From Aquimarina latercula DSM 2041 (GTDB lineage: Bacteria; Bacteroidota; Bacteroidia; Flavobacteriales; Flavobacteriaceae), in contig NZ_AUMK01000010.1 in NCBI RefSeq assembly GCF_000430645.1, positions 248,001 through 312,000 of the forward strand: a stretch of DNA of 64,000 nt, in the 5' to 3' direction. The notes beneath the pieces were generated by a model. That model searched no databases. It was given only the letters and a program-made list of their open reading frames with translations, and was not told the origin of the DNA. Both the position numbers and the translations under genes were made by a program. Positions 26,701 through 35,176 of this stretch are shown here, piece after piece. Position 1 is the stretch's first letter, and each line of letters opens with the position of its first letter.

Positions 26701-27288
26701 TTGAATGATTGTCCATTTAGATATCAAGGACAGTATGAAGATGTAGAAACTGGTTTGTATTATAATCGAATGCGTTATTATGATTGTAATACTGGAACTT
26801 ACATTAGCCAAGATCCTATTGGATTAGATGGGGGAATTTCAAATTTCTATAATTATTCCCTTAATAGTAATAATGGAGTTGATATATTTGGATTAAGTTC
26901 TAATTCAGCTTTATTAGGTAGAAATTTAGGTCCTTCTCCAGGAGCTAATCACGATGCCCACCATATTGTGATGACAGGAACTAAAGATCCCAAAATGAAT
27001 TCATTAGTTGATCAAATGAAGGCACACGGTATTGACCCAGATGGTAAACAAAATGGAATTTGGTTAGCTAGAACAGATTCTGATAAAATCCCCGGAATTT
27101 CTCCTGTCACTTCACACAAAGAAGATGGATTACACGGTAAAGCATACAAAGAAGAATTGTTTGATAGATTAGATGGTAAGAATAAAAAAGAGTTCAAAAA
27201 AGAATTAAGTAAAATAAAGAAAGAACTAAAAGCAGGTAGAACTTGGGATACCCTTAAACCTAAAAAACTTGGAAAAGTCTGTAGATAA
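26701..27288 (+). CDS. Orphan Rhs tip cassette with AHH nuclease domain
   Basis: 195 codons from TTG 26701; there is no ATG in the open part before it and no clear ribosome site, so expression may need recombination into a full rhs. Residues 1-65 repeat the conserved end of the Rhs core (Pro-Phe-Arg-Tyr-Gly-type strand, Asp-Pro-Ile-Gly-Leu, Asp-Ile-Phe-Gly). The tip holds Ala-His-His at 86-88, then His-Gly-Ile-Asp, Asn-Gly-Ile-Trp-Leu and Gly-Leu-His-Gly, the pattern of AHH-type HNH/EndoVII nucleases. The next gene overlaps the stop by one base. Confidence 0.82.
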   Translation: MNDCPFRYQGQYEDVETGLYYNRMRYYDCNTGTYISQDPIGLDGGISNFYNYSLNSNNGVDIFGLSSNSALLGRNLGPSPGANHDAHHIVMTGTKDPKMNSLVDQMKAHGIDPDGKQNGIWLARTDSDKIPGISPVTSHKEDGLHGKAYKEELFDRLDGKNKKEFKKELSKIKKELKAGRTWDTLKPKKLGKVCR

Positions 27289-27929
27289 TGAAAAATGAAC
27301 ATCAAAAAATTACTGATATTTTTGAGAAAAACTCAAAATCTTTTGTTAGTAGAAAAGAAAAAATGAACACTGTTTCATTTTCAAAAATAAATTGGAGTGA
27401 TTCTTATTTAGATTTTATTCCATATAGTTCAGCAATAGATCAATTGGAACAACCTAAGGTTTATAATGAAGAAAAAACAGCTTCAATACAAAATCATTTT
27501 TTAGATGACAAACTAGTATACAGTTTCCGTAATGAAAATGAAAATTGGGGTACTATATTTATTGATTATGAAAATGATAATACGATTAAATGGTTTTTAT
27601 TTTCTGAAAATTATGATGATGAAATGGTATTGCAACAACTTAAAATAGCTTATTATAATAATGATAGAGTAGAAAAAGTTTTATCATATTTGATGGATGA
27701 GGATGAAGATGAGGAAACATTTATGCTGGATTGCTACAATTACAGTGAAGAAGGTAAACTTGAAAATATAATCAGAAATGGTTTTTACGAGATGGAATCC
27801 AATATTTTACCTGAAAGAAAGTTATCTTTTGAATATAATGAAGAGAGAACAGTAAAAATTCATTCAGAACAAAAAACTGCTGGTGGGATCAAAAAAAATC
27901 TAATATATAGTGGTAAAACATTAGATTAA
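27288..27929 (+). CDS. Putative immunity protein for the AHH cassette
   Basis: 213 residues, acidic, soluble, no signal peptide. A cluster Met-Asp-Glu-Asp-Glu-Asp-Glu-Glu lies near ~140. Family not recognised; the last third (Tyr-Asn-Tyr-Ser-Glu-Glu-Gly-Lys-Leu-Glu-Asn-Ile) looks like a small beta-repeat. Its ATG overlaps the toxin's TAA (TAATG), the usual coupling of a toxin-immunity pair, and a cytoplasmic acidic protein suits a nuclease inhibitor. Confidence 0.65.
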   Translation: MKNEHQKITDIFEKNSKSFVSRKEKMNTVSFSKINWSDSYLDFIPYSSAIDQLEQPKVYNEEKTASIQNHFLDDKLVYSFRNENENWGTIFIDYENDNTIKWFLFSENYDDEMVLQQLKIAYYNNDRVEKVLSYLMDEDEDEETFMLDCYNYSEEGKLENIIRNGFYEMESNILPERKLSFEYNEERTVKIHSEQKTAGGIKKNLIYSGKTLD

Positions 27930-28050
27930 ATATACTTGTTATTATGATGTAGAGTTAAGAGCATATTAGAATAGTAAAGCCATAGCAGAAATGTTGTGGT
28001 TTTCACTTATACGCTTGTTGTGTTTTATAATACCTAAGATAAGTACTGGC

Positions 28051-28216
28051 TATCTAGGAACTCCCGTAGAAATGTACAATAGCAAAGGCGAAAAAACCTG
28101 GCAAGTAGAGTATGATATTTATGAGGGCAAAGCGTAAAGAAAAGGTCTGGTAGACCTTTTTAGCGATCGCGCCAGACTGCCGCGCTGGATTTTTTCGTAA
28201 ACTTGTAAAAGATTCA
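28051..28216 (+). pseudogene. Rhs core remnant upstream of orphan cassette 2
   Basis: Again a near copy of the rhs core end (GGAACTCCCGTAGAAATG and the following ~60 bases), carrying the second 72-nt element at 28124. Stop codons prevent read-through. The 120 bases between the previous immunity gene and this remnant show no supported gene. Confidence 0.82.
28124..28195 (+). repeat. 72-nt GC-rich hairpin element, copy 2
   Basis: Same length, same insertion point and same flanks as copy 1 at 26608, with three substitutions. Either the element was copied together with the rhs remnant during cassette duplication or it targets this site. Confidence 0.85.
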
Positions 28217-28792
28217 TTGAATGATTGTCCGTTTAGATATCAAGGGCAGTATGAGGATAGTGAAACAAGGTTGTACTATAATAGGTTTAGATATTATTCG
28301 ACTGATGAAGGAGTGTATTTAAGTCAAGATCCGATGGGTCTGAAAGGAGGCAATAAAAATCATTATTCATACGTAAGAGACACTAATTCTTGGATTGATA
28401 TTTTTGGTTTGGCCGAGCAAGGTAGAGATGCTCAAGGAAAATTTTCACCAAAGAATCCTGGAGATTCTGTACCTGGTAGTGATGCAGCTGCTGATGTTGT
28501 AAAAGATTTTGAATCTGATCCAAAATATGATGTTCTTGGAGAAGAAATATCTTTCAAAGATCAAGATACAGGACAGCGCATAAGATATGATATCGTAGTT
28601 CAAGATGTAGATACTGGAGAAATAATTGGTGTTGAAGTCAAAAATTCGCAAACGGCATCATATGGAAAAGCTCAAAAAACTTTTGACGGAAAAGTTAATA
28701 GCGGGAATCACAATATAGTTCCAACTGGTAATAAAACAAAAGTAGCCGGAGTAGATGGAATCGATAAAGTAACAGTAATAAGATGTAATTAA
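28217..28792 (+). CDS. Orphan Rhs tip cassette with PD-(D/E)XK-like nuclease domain
   Basis: 191 codons from TTG 28217, without a recognisable own promoter or ATG. Residues 1-65 are the Rhs core end (Asp-Pro-Met-Gly-Leu in place of Asp-Pro-Ile-Gly-Leu, then Asp-Ile-Phe-Gly). In the tip, Arg-Tyr-Asp125-Ile-Val, followed by Gly-Val-Glu140-Val-Lys142-Asn-Ser, gives the Asp...Glu-x-Lys set of restriction-endonuclease-like toxins; a nearby Gln (about 153) fits the usual helix. The exact nucleic-acid target cannot be read. The partner gene starts 2 bp downstream. Confidence 0.75.
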   Translation: MNDCPFRYQGQYEDSETRLYYNRFRYYSTDEGVYLSQDPMGLKGGNKNHYSYVRDTNSWIDIFGLAEQGRDAQGKFSPKNPGDSVPGSDAAADVVKDFESDPKYDVLGEEISFKDQDTGQRIRYDIVVQDVDTGEIIGVEVKNSQTASYGKAQKTFDGKVNSGNHNIVPTGNKTKVAGVDGIDKVTVIRCN

Positions 28793-28794
28793 GC

Positions 28795-29415
28795 ATGAAT
28801 GAACTTTTAGAAGCCGTAAAAGATAAAGTAGGCCTTTTTTTAATGGATAAAGGATATACAAAAAGAGGTAAAAACGATTTTATTAAGAAAGAAAAACTTC
28901 ATAAAAGAGAAGAAGTGATTTCTTTTTCTTCCAGAAAAGGAAGAACTCCGCATACAGATCAAACATATATAGGTGTCACATCGGGTATTTATTATATGGA
29001 AGTGAATTCTTTAGACAAAAAGATAATTCAGGATTTTCTAAATTCGTATCCTATAATTACTGGATCTATCGGTCACTTTAAAGATACGGATAACAACTTT
29101 ATTTCAATCCCTATTAATAATTCGGATCAAGTAGAAAGTGTTGCCAATGAAATTATTGAAAATATTAAAGATGGTGGTTTTAATTTATTCAACAAGTTTC
29201 CAACACTAGAAAGTATTTTAAAAGAAATTGACAACAAACATGAATGGCTTAATGATTACCATAAGTTTAAAAAAATAAGACGCCAAGTACGAATTTCTGC
29301 AATGCATCTTCTTGTTACTGATAAAAGTACTGCTATACAATGGTTTAAAGAAAACTCGTTAGATACTGAAAAATCAAAACCAGAAATCATAAAAAAAATG
29401 GAAGCTAGTTGGTAG
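28795..29415 (+). CDS. Putative immunity protein for orphan cassette 2
   Basis: 206 residues, cytoplasmic. The N-terminal region (Phe-Leu-x-x-Lys-Gly-Tyr-x-Lys-Arg-Gly-x-Asn-Asp-Phe, then Val-Ile-Ser-Phe-Ser-Ser) is reminiscent of DUF4304-like proteins; the C-terminal ~60 residues are helical and charged. It is encoded 2 bp after the nuclease tip. Pairing inferred from position; the family call is weak. Confidence 0.62.
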   Translation: MNELLEAVKDKVGLFLMDKGYTKRGKNDFIKKEKLHKREEVISFSSRKGRTPHTDQTYIGVTSGIYYMEVNSLDKKIIQDFLNSYPIITGSIGHFKDTDNNFISIPINNSDQVESVANEIIENIKDGGFNLFNKFPTLESILKEIDNKHEWLNDYHKFKKIRRQVRISAMHLLVTDKSTAIQWFKENSLDTEKSKPEIIKKMEASW

Positions 29416-29515
29416 TTTAAGACATGATAACCTACAAGAAAATTGAAAAAAAATATTTTCAGCTACAGCTAAAGGCAACAACATAAAAATTATACAAGAT
29501 TAATAGTTTTTTTGA

Positions 29516-29974
29516 GATAAATATTCAGAAATAAAATATGCCAAAGCAAAAAAAATAAAATTAGAAAACGGTGATATTTTAAGTATTGATTTAGGTAATA
29601 ATGAATATGCATTTGCAAGAGTATTATCTAAACTAAGCATAGGTCATTGCATAGAGATCTTTAATCATATTGGTGATAACCCGAATGAATATTTAAATAT
29701 AAATTATGATTCTAGACTTCTTCAACCTCAAATTATTGATTCCCATTCTCTGTTTTGGCTTGGTAAAGAGGGCAATTGGGATGTAAAAGATAAAAATAAG
29801 AACTTCATACCTCCTGAAAATGAAACGACTAAATTTGAATATGGAGATCAAAGTAATCCTACTTTAATAGATATCTTTGGTAATAAAGAAGAAAAAGATA
29901 GTACCGATGATAATAGATATCCACCCTACATTCCAAAAGGTGATATTCAGATCAAAAAAATAATTAAGTTTTGA
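29516..29974 (+). pseudogene. Imm26-like immunity gene remnant without start codon
   Basis: An open frame of about 152 codons (stop TGA 29972) follows a TGA at 29513 and contains no ATG, GTG or TTG near its beginning. The translated text, Gly-Asp-Ile-Leu-Ser-Ile-Asp-Leu-Gly-Asn-Asn-Glu-Tyr-Ala-Phe-Ala-Arg-Val-Leu then Ile-Glu-Ile-Phe, is the start pattern of Imm26 family immunity proteins. An out-of-frame ATG at 29538 stops after five codons. I read it as a decayed immunity gene whose toxin tip has been lost. The 100 bases before it and the 139 after it show nothing. Confidence 0.7.
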
Positions 29975-30113
29975 AGAGCAAAGAAAAGTTGATATCACTA
30001 GAACTATTATTTAGATTATATTTTTAATTTATTTAAATAAAAAAGACGTTTTACAAGTATCATTTCTTAATCCAATATCGATGTAGTATATTTAGAATTC
30101 TAATTGACCAACA

Positions 30114-30509
30114 ATGAAAAATTTAAAAATCTATTACATCCATATTTTTTTTATTTGCTCTTCTTTTTCACTAATAGCTCAAGGTACTACTACAGAATAT
30201 ATTGAAACCGAGGCGGTAATCCAGGAAATTAATTTCAAAGTTAGATCTAGAAGATCTTCTGCAACTGCCAAAGTTGCTTATAAAACTTTAGAAGGTGATA
30301 GTCTCACAAGTACCGTAAAACTAATGCATATCCCGTTTATAGGTCCATTAGACAATGAAGGAGATACAATTAAAATTTTATATAATAAAGAAACACCACT
30401 CCTACTCACTACCAAAAGTAATTCCTTTTGGCAATCTTATGGATTATACATACTTATACTGATCGGAGTAATTATTCTAATTTATAGATTTATAAAAAGA
30501 CCTAAATAA
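30114..30509 (+). CDS. DUF3592-like membrane protein
   Basis: 131 residues with a signal peptide or first membrane segment (~7-22), a small beta domain (Gly-Asp-x-Ile-Lys-Ile-Leu-Tyr-Asn and Pro-Leu-Leu-Leu) and a C-terminal membrane helix (~108-125) followed by a basic tail. This layout matches DUF3592 proteins, whose role is unknown. It stands alone between the rhs island and the kinase gene. Confidence 0.6.
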   Translation: MKNLKIYYIHIFFICSSFSLIAQGTTTEYIETEAVIQEINFKVRSRRSSATAKVAYKTLEGDSLTSTVKLMHIPFIGPLDNEGDTIKILYNKETPLLLTTKSNSFWQSYGLYILILIGVIILIYRFIKRPK

Positions 30510-30590
30510 GTACCTCTTTATATATCAATACTCCCATATTAATTATAAAAAAAACAATAATTAAAAACCTACAAAAAAATTGTAATTCGA

Positions 30591-30617
30591 TATAAAGAAG
30601 CCTAAAGCTTCTTTATA
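30591..30617. other. 11-bp perfect hairpin between DUF3592-like gene and kinase gene
   Basis: TATAAAGAAGC (30591-30601) pairs with GCTTCTTTATA (30607-30617), with a 5-nt loop. It lies about 80 bp after the upstream gene and 45 bp before the kinase start. It could terminate the first transcript or sit in the kinase leader; the U-run is weak. Confidence 0.45.
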
Positions 30618-30662
30618 TAAATCATTTTTGTAACTTTAAAAAGCTAATCACCTACATTATTT

Positions 30663-32864
30663 ATGGCATTTACGGGACAAGAATTTGTTACTTTGACAGA
30701 AAAAACAATGCTTTATCTTATTATTATGGATAAAGAAGGAAACGTACATTATGCCAATAAACGCTGTGAAGCATTGTTTCAGTTACCTAATGATCAAATA
30801 ATAGGGTCATCGATTAGAGATTATATTATCGATGAAGAAGAAAGTAAATTTGAAGAAATTATATCTAAATGCTGTAACCTTAAATCTCCGCAGAACTATA
30901 CATTTAGATTTTCCCCTAAGTCAAATACAGGAATACTTACTCTTAAATTTGATTTCATTCTCTATGAAGATCTTATTTATGCTTCTGGAATTGATATTAC
31001 TGAGGAGAATAAAGAACACTATTCGCTTATTTCATTATCAAAATTAACTAAAACTGGTGCTTGGTATTATAACCCCATTAGTGAAGAAATGTTTTTTTCT
31101 AAAGAATGTTACAACTTACATGACTTAGAACCGGGGACTCCTATTACAATGGAAAAAGCAATAAGTTATTATCGCCCAGAATCAAGACCAAAAATTTGGA
31201 AGTTTCTTGAAGATCTAATCAACAAAAAACCAACAGATTACACAGAAAAAATAATTACCGAAAAAGGTACAGAAAAATGGATTAGAGTATTAGGAGAACC
31301 TATTATTCATAATGATAAAGTAGTTTTTATTAATGGAAGTTTTGCAGATATAACAGAACGACAGAATTATCTAGAAAAATTAAAATATAACGAAGAAACT
31401 AAACGTCTAGCATTAAAAGGTATACGTTCTGGTTTATTTGATCATCACTTTGATATAAATGCTACATATTATAGTACGGATTTTAAAAAAATGTTAGGTT
31501 TACCACTAGATAAAGATTTTATATCAACTGATTTATTACAAAAATTAATTCATCCAGATGATATAGAAGATTCTATTGAGCGACATATAGAGGGCTTAAA
31601 AAAAACGGGGAATCATTATTTTAATCATTATAGAATAAAAAATAAAAAGGGAGATTATAGATATTACGAAATCCACGGATACCGGAAAAAGGATAAAAAC
31701 AACAAAACGACCAGAATGATAGGTAACCTTATCGATGTTCATCAAAGAAAACTAAACGAGCATACGATAACAGAAAATCATAGTAGATTATTAGCTATGA
31801 TCAATAATGGTTTTGCTTATACCATTTTATTAAATACTTCTGGGGAAATATTAATGGCAGATCAAGATTCTTTAAAAATTATAAAAAGAGATTTTAACGT
31901 AGATCCAACAAAAGAACCTACTCTTTTTATAGAAGTAATGCCTGTAAATTTTAAAACTACATTTTTTCACGAATTTAATGAAGCTTTAAAAGGCAATATT
32001 GTAAAAAAAGAAATAGAAAGAACCACATATAAAGGGGCGTCTCAATGGCTAGAATCCAAATACACTCCTATTAAAGATGGAGAAAATAAAGTAAATTCTA
32101 TCTTAGTTAGTTTTCACGATATAACGGAGCAAAAAACAGCAGAGATTGCTAGAAAAGAAGCTCATATAAAAGAACAGGAATTAAGTAATCTAAAATCTAA
32201 CATTCTATCCAATTTTAGTCACGAAATAAGAACACCACTTAATGGAATTGTTACGATAAGTAATATCTTACTATCAGGAGAAGAAAACCCTGAAGAGCGA
32301 AAAAAGTTAAGTGCATATCTTGATGAAAGTAAAGAAAGGCTTCTTGCAACAATAAACAATTTATCGCATTTTAGTGAAATAGAAACAATTCAGAAAAATC
32401 TAAATTACGTAGAAGTCGACATGAATTATACCATAGAGACTTCTTATAGAGAATATCGACATTTTGCCAACTCTAAAAATCTAAATTACGTTTTAAAACT
32501 TGATGAAAATTGTCCATCTGCTTCTATAGATGAAGATATTTTTCGAACTGCTATAAACAATATCATTCATAACGCTATTAAATATACGGATAAGGGAAAG
32601 GTATTAGTTAAAGTACAAGGAGAAGAAGAAAAAATAAAAATTACAATAAAGGATTCTGGAATTGGTATCGGAAAAGATAGTTTGAAAAAGATATTCGATC
32701 CTTTTATACAGGAAAGTATTGGTCTAAGCAGAAAGTACGAAGGAACCGGAATTGGTTTAAGTTTATCAAAAAGATATATTGAAATCCTTGGAGGAAAAAT
32801 AAAAGTTATAAGTAAATTGAATCAGGGAACAAAATTCATTATTACAATCCCAAAAAATATATGA
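30663..32864 (+). CDS. Soluble multi-PAS sensor histidine kinase
   Basis: 733 residues with no membrane segment, so a cytoplasmic sensor. About four PAS-type domains fill residues ~10-490; the second and third resemble PAS_3 with Trp-Ile-Arg-Val-Leu-Gly and His-Pro-Asp-Asp. The HisKA domain has the H-box Asn-Phe-Ser-His520-Glu-Ile-Arg-Thr-Pro-Leu-Asn-Gly, then HATPase with Asn-x3-Lys-Tyr-Thr, Asp-Ser-Gly-Ile-Gly-Ile and Gly-Thr-Gly-Ile-Gly-Leu-Ser. There is no fused receiver; a separate receiver gene overlaps by 4 bp. The gene converges on the T6SS sheath operon. Confidence 0.9.
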   Translation: MAFTGQEFVTLTEKTMLYLIIMDKEGNVHYANKRCEALFQLPNDQIIGSSIRDYIIDEEESKFEEIISKCCNLKSPQNYTFRFSPKSNTGILTLKFDFILYEDLIYASGIDITEENKEHYSLISLSKLTKTGAWYYNPISEEMFFSKECYNLHDLEPGTPITMEKAISYYRPESRPKIWKFLEDLINKKPTDYTEKIITEKGTEKWIRVLGEPIIHNDKVVFINGSFADITERQNYLEKLKYNEETKRLALKGIRSGLFDHHFDINATYYSTDFKKMLGLPLDKDFISTDLLQKLIHPDDIEDSIERHIEGLKKTGNHYFNHYRIKNKKGDYRYYEIHGYRKKDKNNKTTRMIGNLIDVHQRKLNEHTITENHSRLLAMINNGFAYTILLNTSGEILMADQDSLKIIKRDFNVDPTKEPTLFIEVMPVNFKTTFFHEFNEALKGNIVKKEIERTTYKGASQWLESKYTPIKDGENKVNSILVSFHDITEQKTAEIARKEAHIKEQELSNLKSNILSNFSHEIRTPLNGIVTISNILLSGEENPEERKKLSAYLDESKERLLATINNLSHFSEIETIQKNLNYVEVDMNYTIETSYREYRHFANSKNLNYVLKLDENCPSASIDEDIFRTAINNIIHNAIKYTDKGKVLVKVQGEEEKIKITIKDSGIGIGKDSLKKIFDPFIQESIGLSRKYEGTGIGLSLSKRYIEILGGKIKVISKLNQGTKFIITIPKNI

Positions 32865-33235
32865 ATATACTTTACGTAGAAGACAATAAAATTAATGCAA
32901 TGGTTATGAATCGGATGTTATCTAAAAACTCATCCAATGTAATTATTGCAGAAAATGGTCCGATAGCTTTAAAGATGGTTAATGAATCTACCCTCGATCT
33001 AATTCTAGTAGATATAAACCTTGGTCTAAACCAAATGGATGGATGCGAACTATTAAAACGTTTTAAAAAGTTAGATGTACTAGAGAATATCCCTATATAC
33101 GCAGTCACTGCATACGCCATGCCAGGTGATGCTCAAAAATTCATCAAAATAGGCTTTGATAAATACTTCTCTAAACCTGTTAATTTCGATAAACTTTTAT
33201 CTGCTATTTCAAAAGTAAAATCAAAAATTAAATAA
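32861..33235 (+). CDS. Single-domain response regulator (receiver only)
   Basis: 124 residues, the full length of a receiver domain and nothing more. Acid pair Glu7-Asp8, phospho-acceptor Asp51 in Leu-Val-Asp-Ile-Asn, Thr in Ala-Val-Thr-Ala-Tyr and Lys in Phe-Ser-Lys-Pro-Val are all present. The ATGA overlap with the kinase gene makes the kinase its likely partner. Without an output domain it would act by protein contact or in a phosphorelay. Confidence 0.92.
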   Translation: MNILYVEDNKINAMVMNRMLSKNSSNVIIAENGPIALKMVNESTLDLILVDINLGLNQMDGCELLKRFKKLDVLENIPIYAVTAYAMPGDAQKFIKIGFDKYFSKPVNFDKLLSAISKVKSKIK

Positions 33236-33271
33236 AAAAAGAGCACTAACAATTATTAGTGCTCTTTTTTT
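33234..33271. terminator. Bidirectional terminator between receiver gene and tssC
   Basis: A/T-flanked stem AGAGCACTAA against TTAGTGCTCT with a 6-nt loop and runs of A and T on both sides, placed between convergent genes; usable from both strands. Confidence 0.85.
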
Positions 33272-33289
33272 ATTTAATTATAGTTATAA

Positions 33290-34642
33290 CTATTGTTGTT
33301 CATAATCAGAATCCCAATCGGTACCATCATCACCTTTCTGTCCATCCATTTTTATCATAAAGTTTTTAGCTGGGAAATAAGGTTTCATGTGTATATCTAA
33401 ATATACTCTATCCTTTTGGTTCGGATCTTGTTCGAAACGCTTAATCGAAAAATCTTCAATTAATTGATCTGGACCTGTAATTCCATCTAAGAATTTAACG
33501 ATCTGTCCCATCAACTCCTTACGCGTTCTTGCATTAAAGTTTTCGAAAGCTCTTCTATTTAAGAAGTCCATTAATACTTTAGTCACATAATCAAATACCC
33601 TAACAACAGAATATGTCTGTAATCCTAAATTATCTCCGTTAAATAACGTTTTAGCAGAAAACGCCATTACTTTTCCATACTCATTAACCATAGGAACTAA
33701 TCCCAATTTCTCTAACTGAGCAATCTCACTTTTCTTTAGGTCAAATCGAACACCATCTACCTCATTAATCCCACCATGTTTCTTACCTGCAGCAACCTGA
33801 GACATCAATGTTCTATATACCTGTCCTGCTAATGCACTAGAAGGTGGTACAAAAAGATCGTCTTCTTCTCCTACTTCATCATGTTTTCCTCTTCCTACTA
33901 ACCAGTTACAAGCCATCATAACATTAGACCTGTATTTATCTCCACCAGTAAGATTAGCAGCTTCAAACATTTCCATAACATCATCTGGCTCATCAAGATG
34001 TTCGAAATCAGTAATCATCATTACCTTGTTCTCATGAGCAATCTTAGCCCATTTTTCTACTACTTTGTTAGATCCTAAGTAACCAGGTATTACTAAAATA
34101 CCATAATTATCTCTTAAATCAAGACGGTCATACCCTTGAACTAATTCTTCTTGGATTGCATCAATAAATCTAGTATTATCTAGATCTTTTAACTGCTCCA
34201 ATTCAGCATTCATGATATTAATATTCTTAACTTTTTGAGATTCTGTATTCTTAAAGAATAAAGCCACAGATCTATATGATTGTTCAAGTTCTCTAGTCTG
34301 CTCTAATGCTGCACCTAAGTTTTTCTCCAAAGATTTTCCAGCAATTTCAGAACGTTTTTCTGATTCTTCAACCATTTCAGAGATATCATCTGATGATGAT
34401 AAAACATCTCTCCAAATTTCTAACGTTTTTTGAAGTTTAGCTCTTTCTAACTTTTTGGTTGATTCTGTAAGAAAAATCTTTTTACGGGCCTTACGATCGG
34501 GGTTCATATTCTGAACATCATCGATACACGCTTCTAAAAGATCAAAACCGCCATATCTAGCTAACTTTTCTTCGTTTATTTTTAATTCCTTTGCTGGATT
34601 TTCTATTTTAACACTCTCTTGAGCTTGTTTTCCTGCTGCCAT
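33290..34642 (-). CDS. tssC: T6SS contractile sheath large subunit TssC
   Basis: 450 residues, the length of Bacteroidota TssC. The N-terminal ~160 residues are helical and charged; the sheath core follows, with Pro-Gly-Tyr-Leu-Gly, Ala-x-x-Tyr-Arg-Thr-Leu-like (Gln-Val-Tyr-Arg-Thr-Leu), Thr-Tyr-Ser-Val-Val-Arg-Val-Phe-Asp-Tyr and an acidic C terminus. It assembles with TssB into the contractile sheath around the TssD tube. It lies 22 bp after tssB in the clpV-tssB-tssC operon. Confidence 0.88.
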   Translation of the reverse strand: MAAGKQAQESVKIENPAKELKINEEKLARYGGFDLLEACIDDVQNMNPDRKARKKIFLTESTKKLERAKLQKTLEIWRDVLSSSDDISEMVEESEKRSEIAGKSLEKNLGAALEQTRELEQSYRSVALFFKNTESQKVKNINIMNAELEQLKDLDNTRFIDAIQEELVQGYDRLDLRDNYGILVIPGYLGSNKVVEKWAKIAHENKVMMITDFEHLDEPDDVMEMFEAANLTGGDKYRSNVMMACNWLVGRGKHDEVGEEDDLFVPPSSALAGQVYRTLMSQVAAGKKHGGINEVDGVRFDLKKSEIAQLEKLGLVPMVNEYGKVMAFSAKTLFNGDNLGLQTYSVVRVFDYVTKVLMDFLNRRAFENFNARTRKELMGQIVKFLDGITGPDQLIEDFSIKRFEQDPNQKDRVYLDIHMKPYFPAKNFMIKMDGQKGDDGTDWDSDYEQQ

Positions 34643-34664
34643 GTGATTTATGTGTCTTTATCTT

Positions 34665-35114
34665 TTAACCTTGCTGTAATTCTGCTAATAATGATTCGAT
34701 TGATCTTATCAACGCTTGTTTTGCATCTGGATCTGCTAAAGCAGTTTTTAAGATCTTATTGGATTTAAGTTGTTTCACCACCTTCAAATACTGATCCTTT
34801 TCAGTATCTAAATCATTTAAAAATTTACTCTGATCTATAATTCCTTTTTTTCCGAAATTACCTAAATGGCTAAATTTCAAAGTTTCTTTGCTTTCTACTC
34901 CATCCGCATCTTCAAACTCTACCTCTACTTCGGGCTTATAATTTTCAAATACATGATCAATAGATGTCAAACCGTTTACAATCTGCGGCTTAATAGGCTG
35001 ATCTTGAGTTAATTTCTGAACAAGAAGTGTTTTATTTTGTCCGATTTCCAATATAGCTTCACTAGCATCGGTTTTTACCTCTGTTCCTCCTAATCCATAT
35101 GTGTTATTGCTCAT
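34665..35114 (-). CDS. tssB: T6SS contractile sheath small subunit TssB
   Basis: 149 residues. Features seen: an N-terminal Gly-rich start, Pro-Ile-Lys-Pro-Gln-Ile-Val-Asn-Gly-Leu, a Val-Glu-Val-Glu-Phe-Glu strand, and a helical C-terminal half ending in Leu-Ala-Glu-Leu-Gln. Length and position directly before tssC identify it. In the family TssB supplies strands interlocked with TssC. Located 62 bp after clpV, probably cotranscribed. Confidence 0.86.
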   Translation of the reverse strand: MSNNTYGLGGTEVKTDASEAILEIGQNKTLLVQKLTQDQPIKPQIVNGLTSIDHVFENYKPEVEVEFEDADGVESKETLKFSHLGNFGKKGIIDQSKFLNDLDTEKDQYLKVVKQLKSNKILKTALADPDAKQALIRSIESLLAELQQG

Positions 35115-35176
35115 ATTTTCTCTAAATAATGATTGTGAATTATAAATATACTAATTTTATTGCAGGATATGGTTCT

